DNA of 64,000 bases from Eupeodes corollae (lineage: Eukaryota > Arthropoda > Insecta > Diptera > Syrphidae), in assembly GCF_945859685.1 (NCBI RefSeq), contig NC_079149.1, positions 64,312,991 through 64,376,990 on the forward strand, read 5' to 3'. Both the position numbers and the translations under genes were made by a program. Shown piece after piece: positions 54,001-64,000 of this stretch (positions are counted from its first letter, which is position 1; every line of letters starts with the position of its first letter). The notes under the pieces are model-generated. The model saw only the letters and a program-made list of their open reading frames with translations. It had not been told where the DNA came from and did no database searches.

Positions 54001-56694
54001 ATAAGAATTGAAATGTTATAGAGATTATGTTTGCTTTTGTTAATTTCAGAAAATACAATAAAATATTGTATAACAAAGTCTTTGCAAGCAAGAAACTCAT
54101 TCCGATTTTCTATGATTTCATCATTTACATTTTCTTATTTGAACTTTTATATGACTGGTATATTGCTGTCAGTCGAATCCACTAATCGTTCCTTTAGAAT
54201 ATCTATGCTTTTCACAGATTTCAGCGTCCCATTTATTTGAAGGTTTGGGCCAAAGCAATTTTAGGAAGAAAAAACTTAAACATTAGTCAGCAATCTTCAT
54301 TAAAAAAAAAAACGAATTTCGGATTGAAAATTGGCACCTTTTGTACTCCGTACATCCAATTTGGGTACATAATATAGAAATAACTGCGAAAATAAACCCA
54401 AGTAAATTTTTAAAGCTCATCGGTTGAACCGTAAAAAAAAAACAAAGAGTAATGCTTAACTTTACTCACACATCAGAGTAAGTGTTGAATCTGGTAGTTC
54501 TGTTGCCCTAATTAATAATCCAAGTTTTCGACCTCGAACTCTGAACGCAAGATGTCCGAAAACCAGAAAAACTTTGAGAATTAGGCACCTTTTTCGCTAA
54601 TTATTGGTAATTTTAAACCTGAAAGATATGTTTTTAATACAATAATTACGTTTTACGATCTTAAGGCAAATAAATTAACTATACAAATTAACCCTAAAGT
54701 TGTGTCTAAAGATATTACGGTTATTCAAAAAATAGCTAAAATACGTTTTTTAACAAAATTTAACGATTGACCATAAAGTATACCATAGCCTTGTAGGGAA
54801 AAGATTACACCAAAATATACAAAAAAGTATGAAATAGGGGGTCTATAACCCCTTTGTTTGGCTTGAGGGGTAATTTCAGAAAAATGAAATCGAGGGATAA
54901 TTTTTCAGAAAAAGGAGTTGGCACACAAAATCAGATATTGGCAATTCTAGGCATTTATGACGTTGGTCTTAAATCGGGTGTTTAGATCGACAAGTTTTCA
55001 AAAAGTTTTCCTTTTTTTCAATTTTGTGTTCATATTTTCGTTATGAAAAATATGTTTCCGTTACATATTTATTATGAAAATACAAATGGAGAACTGAACT
55101 CGCTTTTACATCACAAAAGGGACAACATTTTTATCAGTCAACTATAGGCTAAAATGGAATCAGCTAATTTTTCAAAGCGCATCGGTTGAATAGTTTTCCT
55201 ATTCCACGAATAATAAACAAAAAACAAAAAGTGAAGCTTTAATAAGTTGAATTTTCAATATTTATTTCAAAACAGGTAGACTTCGCTTAGAGACACTTGG
55301 AAGTGATTTATTATCATATGGGTTAACAACACAATTTTCTGAAATATCTAACAATCAATCAAAACACGATAATAATTAAAAGATACTAAAAAATATAAAT
55401 TATATGCATTATAATCAATAAAAATGCGTCTTAGTTTATATTGCAGCGGGGGAAGCATTTGAATAAAATATAAAAATTACCATTAGTTATCATAATAAAT
55501 GCGTTGTTTGCAAAGAGTAATAAACATTTTCATTGGTTGCTCACGTAGTTTTCTTTATTTAATTTTTGTTTTTTCAACAAAACGTTTTTACATGCATCAT
55601 TATTCCTTTTAAAGCATTTCTCCATTCTGAATTATTATTCGAAACGTTCATTTGCACCTAAACGCCGCGCCGTCCGGCATTTTTATACAACATATACATT
55701 ATACACGATTAGTCAGTGATTTTCTTATAAAACTGTGGGTACAGCAGCGTACAGGACGTGCATGTTTTCGTTGCGGCCTGAATACAAATTGATTATTTCT
55801 TTGAATTTCTTGTAAAAGAGGAAATCAATGACAACGATTGCCTATCAGTTTCCCATAAGATGTTTTGTTTCAACTTCAACTTGAGCTCTTCTAAAGTCGA
55901 ATATGCAATTCTACATAAATTTGAAATTACTTTATTATGTCAGTAACTATACAATATCCTATTTTAATCTTTCTCTTTGAAATAAAATATCGCATGAAGT
56001 ATAAATGCGGCATGCAGATTCAACCTCTTAAAATTTTAAAAATTGCAAGCACGAATCTATTTGAACATTATGCAGATTGAGTTATACTTAATACACGCAC
56101 TTAAGTATGCGTACCTACCCATTAACTTTTTTTTTTAATATTTACCTTTCCACACAACAAAGTTAGAGTTATTTTTTTTGTTAACTAATATATTGAAGAG
56201 AATTTTAAAGTTATTATATTTTCAAAGCAAACAATTTGCTTGAACAATTATTTAAAAAAAAATTAAGCAAGTGCCCGGGTGTTGTCAGAAAAGGCAATAT
56301 ACAATTTACATATTTTGCCCAGGGCCCCAAGTAAACGTTCTACGCATACTCAAATACTTCAAGATGCTCTTAGTATTTCCCGGATCGTTGAGCAGAAAAA
56401 CCAAATATTCAAAAGCCACAATTGTTGTTGAGTAAATACCCACATATATTATTTGTTTGTTTTACATTTTTTTCCCAGTAGGTATTTTTTAATATTATTT
56501 ATTGATGCTTAAGCCTCTTATAAATTTGAAGTGAAACAAAGTAATGTTTATGATCTCAAAACAATATTTATGTTTTTTTCTCTTTGTTTAAAAAATAAAA
56601 TTACACAAAAGAATTGTGATGTAAATTGAATATCAACAAAATTAGGAGAATCCCTTTTTGGAGCACAATTTATAAGACATTTACATTTTGTATG
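54001..56694 (+). other. No gene recognised
   Basis: Two diverged phrases, aagctcatcggttgaaccgt (54413) and aagcgcatcggttgaatagt (55177), suggest part of an unknown repeat. Otherwise AT-rich sequence without supported features. Confidence 0.4.
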
Positions 56695-56696
56695 TA

Positions 56697-58231
56697 CAGT
56701 GAGTCCCATTAATATTCGGTTTTTTTGTTTCTTTCTTAAAAACACTTTACTTTAAACTTAAAAAAAGTTAAAAACTAGTTTCTCTTTAACATATTTCTGT
56801 TTTCATAATTTCAATATATAAACATTTTTTAATTAAAAAAGCGAATTAACAAAATAAAATAAATAAAGAATACGGTAACTTTTTTTTTTACATACTTTCT
56901 TATATTAATTTTTTAATTAATCTTTCTTACCATTGATTTTAATAATTCGTTGGATACCCTTGATTGGATAAAACTCCGTTCAGTCGCTTGGGCATGTTTT
57001 TTATAATTTTTTGCACGTATTCAATGTCTGTTTTGCTCCATTCTTCTTGAGCCATGTCTTGAGTGCAATTATTGACGAGACAGGGCTTTCACGAACTCCG
57101 ACGGTCCAATTCATCCCACAGACTCTCGATTGGGTTAAGGTCTGGAGATTGTGGAGGTCATTGGATAACTTTTGGACAGTTATACAGAAGCCATTCTCTT
57201 TCAACATGAGCTTTGTGCTTCGGGTCGTTGTCGTGGTAAAATTTGAAATCCCTTAAAATGCCCATTTTCTCAGCACTTTGCCTTAAATTTTCTTTAAGAA
57301 TCCTCAAATAGTATTCCTTATTCAATATACCGTCGATGAATACTAAATTTCCCATCCCTCTTGCCGAAATGCACCCCCAAACCATGCTCTGACGGCCTCC
57401 ATGCTTCACTGTTGGCTGTATGTTTCTGCTTTTAAACTCTTCATTTGGCTTACGCCACACCATAACTCTTCTTCTCGTCAGCAAATATTACATCATCTCG
57501 CAAATTTGATCGGAATTTGCCTGTTGCGCATATTCATAAATGGCTTTTTTCGGGCAACTCGACATTTTAGCCATTTGTCTTTATGGTTCGTCGTACCGTT
57601 GATGCAGATTGATTGGTGCACTTAAACAAGGATTTGCTCTAACTTTTCTTACTATAAGCCGTTCTTCTTTCGTTGTTAACTTTTTTGGTTGACCCATCTG
57701 CTTCTTTGGTTCGATCCTTCCTTCTCTTTTATACCTCCAAACAATATCACCGACAGTGTTTGACTTCATGTCTAAAATATCAGCAATTTGTTTGTATGTT
57801 TCAACTTTATTGTGGTGAAAAATAACAAGATTTCTTTTTTCAGGGCGTTTTTCGTTTTTGCTAATTTTTAAATAAAACCAAACGATCCTACACTTAATTG
57901 TTTTAAAAATGTATGCAAACATCTTTACTAGAGTACACTTTATTTTAACGGTACTCTTGAATAGACAAACTGTTAATCGGGGCAAATGTCAAACTCAGCA
58001 AAGAAAAAAAAACCGAATATTAATGAAGCGCTTACATGTGTCCCTTTTGCGTTCTTTGTCGTATATCGCAATGCAGTTAAATGATTGCACCATTTTTTAA
58101 TGAAATATTTTGGGAATAATAAACTAATTTATTAAATAACCAAATAAGTAACCTAAATTCAAGTTTTACTATGAGAAAAACACCAAAAGTAGTTTTAAGA
58201 AAAAAAAAACTAATATTATTGACACTCACTG
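56697..58231 (-). mobile_element. Tc1-like transposon, 1535 bp, inactive
   Basis: Flanked by TA (56695-56696, 58232-58233). The ends are cagtgagtcccattaatatt and, inverted, cagtgagtgtcaataatatt. A further inner copy of the left repeat is at about 58010-58027. The transposase on the minus strand is in pieces. The DNA-binding region is at 57985-57581 (ETYKQIADILDMKSNTVGDI, RRE-like basic part, LTTKEERLIVRKVRANPCLS). The catalytic core is at 57484-57158 (GGRQSMVWGCISARGMGNL, FYHDNDPKHKAHVE with the second Asp). The C-terminal part overlaps 57207-57001 and adjoining frames. Several frameshifts separate them. Confidence 0.88.
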
Positions 58232-58233
58232 TA

Positions 58234-59048
58234 TATTTAGAATAGTGAAATGTACCCACCTTGTATTTGACAGCAAAACAGACAATTTCTTGCCACTAAG
58301 ATTTATGAAACTAATTTTGTATTAATACGAAATCTTTGGAATATGAGTTTTTCTGTTTAGCTCAGAAAAAGAATGTTCTGAAGTGTGTTCTGAGCAGTGA
58401 GAACTGGTCAGTTTATATTTGTGAGGAAAATGAATAATATAAAACTAGGTAAAAAGGTGAAGGCGGAAACTAACTTTTTTTTCAATTTTACCACTTTGGT
58501 TTTTACATTAATCCTATTACTTTTTTTTCCAACAAAAAAAAAAATTAGTCTGATTTACGAAGACTTTTTGGATTATGCGTATAAACTATCCGGATCCTTT
58601 TGTTAGTGTTTTACGTGTGAAAGAACAGCTGGTCCAAAAAATCTGGGATGTCAAAAAAGGAATTCAAAGGTATCCAAGAATTTCTGGGTTTCTGACAGAA
58701 CAACTGACTTATGGTTTTAAAAGGGACTAAAATTAAAACTGAAATTTGTATCTTTTTTTCGTCCTCTGCATCTATGTATGTATATCTTTGTTTTTATTTT
58801 TAAGCTGTCTTAATTTAGGTAGCTTTAGACAAGTGTCATTGCAATTTTGTTTGTTTTATTTCAGAATCTGTGTATAGCAGCAGTTTTTATTTATTTATAA
58901 AAAAAAAAAAATAATTTATCAAAAAAACTTAACTAACTTCTCAACGCACGGGGTTTAAAGCTTCATTACTTTTTGCAAATTCTTTGGTCGCGCTTTATGA
59001 TACATAACATTTTTTTAAATATCGTAAAGTCGGTAAGAAGCATTTTGC
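58234..59048 (+). other. No gene recognised
   Basis: AT-rich spacer between a Tc1-like element and a MITE; nothing supported. Confidence 0.5.
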
Positions 59049-59353
59049 GGTTTTCCATGGGTAAAATAAATCAACTCATTCTTTATCCAGATCTGTCAAA
59101 ACACAAACTTCGCCTGTTTCTGCATTCCATTCCATGTATTTTTGATCAAATCTGCAGATCTGGATGTCTTCTCTATGCACCAATACTACTACCATTTTAA
59201 AAAAATGTATATGAAAATTAGACAACTCTAGCGCGCTCGTTAACACATACCTCAAATTACACTAATACAACAGCGAACAACTTTATGAATTATTCCAATC
59301 GCACCAACAAAAATCAATTTTTGAAAAAAATCTGAATTTATCCATGGAAAACC
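59049..59353. mobile_element. MITE-like element, copy 2 (ggttttccat ends)
   Basis: The left end is ggttttccatgggtaaa and the right end tttatccatggaaaacc. The interior aligns with the copy at 53664, with indels that shorten it by about 30 bases. Confidence 0.75.
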
Positions 59354-59663
59354 TCATGTCAAAGGCACGACAGACCGAATTACCTCATAGTTGTGGTATA
59401 GCCATTAGGCGTCACTATTTGAGAATTGCCAATTTGCTTTTTCTATTACAAAAACAAGAAATAAAGATTCAAAACTTTAATTAAAATGGATAAACTAATC
59501 ATAATTAAACAAGAATTTATTTTAAAAAAAAATCAAAATGAAGATTTTGATGTGTTTAGCTCAACTTGTTCAGTTATTCTACAAAAAAACGAAAAGCATC
59601 ATATTTATAGGATGTTTTTTTTAGCAGCATGAGATTTTTCGATGTTTGTTGCGTTTGCTTTGA

Positions 59664-59790
59664 GAGAGGTCTTGGGTGAAATCCCTGTCTGTGCAATCTA
59701 AAGTTTTTTTTACGAGGAACTGACAAATCCTTTAAGAGGTTGAAAAATGGTCTCTAGAACTAGCCGTTCGGATTCGCATCATTTTAGATT
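59664..59790 (+). repeat. tRNA-derived SINE, copy 5 (fragment)
   Basis: It carries gagaggtcttgggtgaaatc (decayed B box), gaggaactgacaaatcc and tagccgttcggattcgca in the same order as the full-length copy at 51668. Both ends are missing; the right side runs into LINE C. Confidence 0.75.
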
Positions 59791-61410
59791 ATGGACACCG
59801 AATTGACGATGGGGTTTATACAACATGTTAAAAAAAAATTCCTGGATATTGAGGGCGCTTTCAACAACGTGGGCACATCCGCTATCATTTCTGCTATGAC
59901 GGCCCTAAACGTTGAATACACGCTCAGTGAGTTGATTAATCTAATGCTAAAAAGCAGGATCATCAACTCTAAGATGGAGGATTTTTGTACGAAAAGGTCT
60001 GTCGGTAGAGGCACTCCGCAAGGTGGCGTTCTGTCCATTCTCCTGTGGAACATAGTGGTTAACGAACTGCTAATATCCCTTGAGAGGTAAGGCTACAGAG
60101 TGGTTGCATATGCCAATGATATTGCTATCGCCGTCACACGGGAACATCCTAATACACTGAGAGGCCTCCTCCAAAACGCACTCAATATGCTCACTAGATG
60201 GGCTGATCACTGCGGACTTAGTATTAATCCTCTAAAAACAGACCTCGTCCTTTTAACACGGAAATACAAAGCCCCAGTAATTGTATCTCCTTCAATAAAA
60301 GGTTTAATGTTAATTTTTACCAATGAAACCAAATATCTTTGTCTTATATTGGACAAAAAATTAAGTTGGAAACCTAATATTCAGGAAAGAGCTAAAAAAA
60401 ACTACAGTAGCTCTTTTCCTTTGCGAGAAAGCCATAGGAAGTAAATGAGGTTTTTAACCTCACATTACCTATTGGCTATACACATCGGTCATCCTACCAA
60501 TACTTATGTAGGGGGTTGCAGTATGGTGGACTGCACTGGAGAAAGTCACATACTGTGACAAACTCAGCAGAGTCCAACGCACTGCATGGATCAAAGAGGT
60601 TCTCTCCTGGCTAAGAGAAAACGTGATATTAACTCCTGATATCCGCATCTTCTCTGATAGTCAGTCTGCTATCAAATCCCTTGACGGTTTCTCAAACAAA
60701 ATCTCTAACGGCCCTCGATTGTCGATCGTCTTTTATGGAGGTGGCGCAGCAATTTAACATTCACCTCTGTTTGGGTGCCGGGCCACAGAGACATCACAGG
60801 AAATTGTAGAGCCGATGAACTCGCTAAAAATGGAACCGTCATACCTATTTCATCTTAAAGGGAGAAGATAGGTATACCGATAGCTACATGTAACCTTCTG
60901 CTCAAAAAAAACACAAAGCAAACTCTAGGTGGCACAATTTACCAACACGCGCAGCCACAAAATTCATATGGCCTTCACTGGACCTAAAGAACTCTACAGA
61001 ATTATTATCTCAAAGCAGAGTTACTATGAGCTCCCTAATAGGTGTCCTTCCGGGACACTGTCTTATAGGCAGACACGCAATACGACTTGGTGTAGCCTCA
61101 AATGACTTCTGCAGGAGCTGTATGTACGAGGAAGAAGAGGAAACAATCTCTCAACACCCCTCCACTTGCCCTACTCTTTCACTAAGACGCAAACTTCATC
61201 TGGGAGAATACTCTTTTGATAATCCCAGTAAACTAGCTAAAAATGATATCAAATATCTCCTTCGCTTTATAATAGGCTCAAAATGGTTCGACTAGTGGGA
61301 AGTAACTTTCTAGATTTATGTGGTATCACAATGGGCCTTTTATTTTGGCCTAAGTTTGTGGATTATGAATTCGTAGCCACTTTAACCTAACCTAACCTTA
61401 CCTAGTGTTA
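59791..61410 (+). pseudogene. LINE family C with RNase H (I/LOA-like), inactive
   Basis: RT motif A is FLDIEGAFNNV (about 59845), motif B is GRGTPQGGVLS (about 60005) and motif C is YANDIAIA (about 60106), where the first catalytic Asp has become Asn. An in-frame TAA at 60088-60090 precedes motif C. Further along are KYLCLILDKKLSWK and a thumb piece (LSRVQRTAW) that jumps straight into RNase H sequence near 60590. RNase H shows IFSDSQSAIKSLDGF, and a frameshifted VWVPGHRDI. The C-terminus at 61026-61295 has GHCLIGRHAIRLGVASNDFC with the CCHC-type end and FIIGSKWFD. The 3' end is a taacctaacc run. It stops about 350 bp before the unc-5 exon. Confidence 0.88.
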
Positions 61411-61764
61411 AATTGCACAAAAAATGTCATAGAACCAGATGATACGACAGTTTGACATTTTTTGTTAGCAAAAAGAAAGAGCTGATTCTTGTGGTATATG
61501 TGTGTCCATTCTCATGTAAACAAAGCCTGAGTCAAAAACTACACATTTCGATTCTGCATATAAGCAAAGTACATAAAATACACAAACTGAAATTTTAAAC
61601 AAACTTAAGAGGACATTTTCGGTTCTCAAAGTTATTTAATTCAATTCAAATCATTGTATGTTAAAATCATAATTTTCATTGTAGATTTTAGTGTTTTTTT
61701 TTTCGAATTTTGTTTTAACATAACAATACCGAACTTAATTTTATATTTTTTCATTTTTTTTCAG

Positions 61765-62334
61765 ACTTTTCAAAACTTATAAAGACGAAAAAAGCATCTG
61801 TGAAGATAAAACATAACAATGCACTCTCTAAGTCTAAATTATTTAATTGTGTTATTTTTAATTTCGAATTTTACTGGAAACTCCGGTCATAAACTACAAA
61901 CATTCGACTATCACAACTTTTCAACTCAATTCTCTGAAGCCGAACCAGTTTCTACTTTATTAAACGATGACGGTGGAAGTTTTGATGAAACAAAAGAAAA
62001 AAATCCAGTATTCGATAGTCCAGCTTTTAAAGATGATATTGATGAAAGTGACCAATTAAATAATGATGAATATATTGCAAGGCCTGATCCAGATGAAAAG
62101 CAGGACTTTTTTCAATATCCCGATGGTTTTGATGAAACTGAAGATGCAAAAACTTTTAAACATCAAGAATATGAAGAAAATCCATTGGGTACTAGTTTGG
62201 CAGCTTTCGGATCGAAAATAAGTGCCAAAGATGTTGGATCGACGTTGCCTGTTTTTTTAGATGAGCCTCAGAATTCTTTTGTTGTTAAAAACAAACCTGT
62301 TACTCTAAAGTGTAAAGCTGCATATGCTCTTCAG
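61765..62334 (+). CDS. unc-5: unc-5 netrin receptor, first coding exon (CDS 61819-62334)
   Basis: The acceptor tttttttcag at 61764 opens an exon with 54 bases of 5' UTR, then ATG 61819 (context acataacaATG), 172 codons and a donor cag|gtaaaa. Unc-5 is the netrin receptor that mediates repulsive axon guidance at the plasma membrane. The exon encodes a signal peptide (about residues 1-22, hydrophobic YLIVLFLISNF) and a long acidic Asp/Glu-rich linker (about 30-140). It then starts the first Ig domain with LPVFLDEPQNSFVVKNKPVT; its first Ig cysteine is residue 165 (LKCKA). It breaks after ALQ, as expected within an Ig fold. The remaining Ig, TSP1, ZU5, UPA and death domains lie beyond the window. 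The identification rests on remembered family sequence around the Ig start; the linker is poorly conserved. An upstream non-coding exon is implied by the acceptor but not located. Confidence 0.88.
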
Positions 62335-62847
62335 GTAAAATTGTTGTAATATAAAATCATTCTGCATAAAATTTCTTAAAAAATATTTCTAAAATTAAAT
62401 AAGTTGTATATTTATAAACACTTTTTATATAGAAAACTCACAAAAAAGTAAACAATTTCCAACTTTGTTTGGCCAATTATTAATATCAAAAAATGTCCTT
62501 ATACAAAATTTCACTAGTTCAGGTGTCCTCTGCTTTTTGCTGACAATAATTACATTTGTCTACAAAATTAAGTTTTTTTCTCCTGCATAAACAAAACAAT
62601 ACTTTTTGCAGGACTAAAGATGTCTTGAAATATTGCCTTTAAATTTTTCTATAACATTAAGTTTTTCGAAATGCTAGAGACACAATCACGGGGGGCTAAT
62701 TTAAAACTTAACATATCCCTTAACAATAAATAATTGGATGATTATTTTGCGAAGTTAAAATGTCTAGATACAGTTTAAATCATTTAAAGAACTTTACTTA
62801 GTTTCTGGAAATTCTCATTCGGTCATGAGCATTTTTTTAATCTATAT

Positions 62848-63788
62848 GTCACGTGGATAAGGACGAGTTTTTTATATTTGACTTTATTTTTGAAACCCTT
62901 AGGTTTTTTGGAAAAAACCCAAATGTTGAACGAATGAGGTATGTATTAAGTTTATATTGCAAGCAAACATTTTTGGATTAAATTGATAAATATAAGTTTT
63001 ATGACGGTTTTTCCAAAGAAGGTCATAACAAGTACCTGTTTTTTTTTTGTTGTGTCACATTGATAGAAACAACGTCTAAATTTACCTATCAGCGTGTTTT
63101 AAATCAGATAAAAGGATACTCTGATTGTTTGGGAGCTTAGTACTAGTATTAATTTGATGGAATCAAGAAGCAAGGGTCTAATGAAGGAAGAAGTAGGCCA
63201 AATTCGAGCTTACTGGTATCTCGGCGAACCATCCGTTATAAAGGAAGAAAAATAAGAAGAAGTTCAAGTGTTGTATACAACTACTTTATAGGACTCAGAA
63301 AGATATGAAAAAAAAGAAGAGTCAAGAAAGCCACATCATTTCAGGAAAGGCGGGCGATAGTGAGAGCTGCTTCAAATTCAAGACTGTCCTTTAGAAAAAT
63401 CAAGACAGAAGCTGGGTCAAATGCTAGTACATCGGCTATTGCTGGGGTGATACAGAAGGCAGACAATATACTACACCAAAAACTGAAGAAAACACCACCA
63501 TTGAATGCTGCACGCATGAGCCAACGCAACAAATTTTGGAACATTATTTTCTTTCCTTTAGGGTCTTGCCCTTATTCATGCGACACAAACAAACAGACAC
63601 TTTTTCTGACCTTCTTTGGAAACGCCGCCATACGACTTGTATTTATCAACTTAATCCAACTCATTTTTCGTAATACAAACTTAATACATACCTAATTCCT
63701 TCAACCTGTGGGTTTTTATAAAAAACCTAAGGGTTTGAAAAACAACGTCAAATAAAAAATGAAAAAAGCTTATCCCTATCCATGTGAC
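62848..63788 (+). pseudogene. Tc1-like element with ~75 bp terminal repeats, internally deleted
   Basis: Long inverted ends: gtcacgtggataagga plus tttttgaaacccttaggttt on the left; aaacctaagggtttgaaaaa and tccatgtgac on the right. The interior encodes only transposase N-terminal pieces on the + strand: KEEVGQIRAYWY at about 63190 and RAASNSRLSFRKIKTEAGSN followed by STSAIAGVIQKADN from 63355. The catalytic domain is absent. It lies in the unc-5 intron, 514 bases past the exon. Confidence 0.75.
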
Positions 63789-63814
63789 GCGAAGTGTATT
63801 TGTTTTTGTTTCAC

Positions 63815-64000
63815 TTCCCATTGGAAGTTATTGTAATGTGTCTGATATATCAAATTGAAAATTTTGAAATTTCTCGACTTTTCAAGGTCCCTAGAGTCGA
63901 AATAAAAGATTTTTAGAAAGATGTCTGCGCTTGCGTATGTTCGTACGTTCGTACGTTCGCGACGTTTTTTTCTTCGTCCATAGCTCAAGAGCCAAAAGAG
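63815..64000 (+). repeat. Repeat R, left end (continues past the window)
   Basis: It starts acttcccattggaagttatt, then gtccctagagtcgaaataaa, cgtacgttcgtacgttcgcg and ccatagctcaagagcc. It is the same block as at 14694 and the reverse of 30414. Confidence 0.8.

Noticed and set aside
1..64000. CRISPR arrays, rRNA genes, prokaryotic operons
   Set aside because: None seen. Spliced genes and eukaryotic transposons account for the recognisable content.

Overview
This is a 64 kb piece of an AT-rich, transposon-loaded insect nuclear genome. Two host genes on the + strand identify it as a fly, probably a higher (cyclorrhaphan) dipteran. The first is the 3' part of an NR2E3-type nuclear receptor gene (Hr51/unfulfilled). 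The second is the first coding exon of the netrin receptor gene unc-5. From memory, both genes lie in polytene region 51 of Drosophila melanogaster, so the order looks like conserved synteny. I cannot name the species.

Layout. Bases 1-26386 are Hr51. Nine coding exons are visible: one DBD exon at 2525-2628, then a 15.4 kb intron, then exons 2-5 in a cluster at 18023-18815, exons 6-7 at 22164-22590, exon 8 at 25684 and exon 9 ending with the stop at 26334. The exon(s) for the N-terminus and first zinc finger lie left of the window. Bases 26390-61764 hold no recognisable host coding sequence. This stretch is intergenic and/or the long 5' UTR intron of unc-5, and transposable elements fill much of it. 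Bases 61765-62334 are the unc-5 exon with signal peptide, acidic linker and the start of the first Ig domain. The rest is unc-5 intron.

Mobile DNA. One Ty3/gypsy LTR retrotransposon is complete end to end (36804-41667, TSD gttac) but has a disabled pol and unequal LTRs. Four degenerate LINE families occur (9990-12775; 15434-16130 and 51997-53112; 32790-33060 and 35554-36678; 59791-61410). There are five copies of a tRNA-derived SINE, two with clear 14 bp target duplications. At least five Tc1-like elements and one mariner are present; the mariner sits inside one of the Tc1 elements. A Helitron helicase fragment is itself interrupted by a TIR element. There are several MITE-like palindromic elements, a foldback-like element built from CTGGTA/TACCAG arrays (27500-28450), and an unclassified non-coding repeat (called R here) in six copies with a characteristic end-palindrome. 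A processed RpL5 pseudogene lies in the large Hr51 intron.

None of the transposon ORFs looks intact. The most unusual items are the R family, the foldback array, the SINE family, the nested insertions and the LTR asymmetry. No prokaryotic features, CRISPR arrays or rRNA genes were seen.
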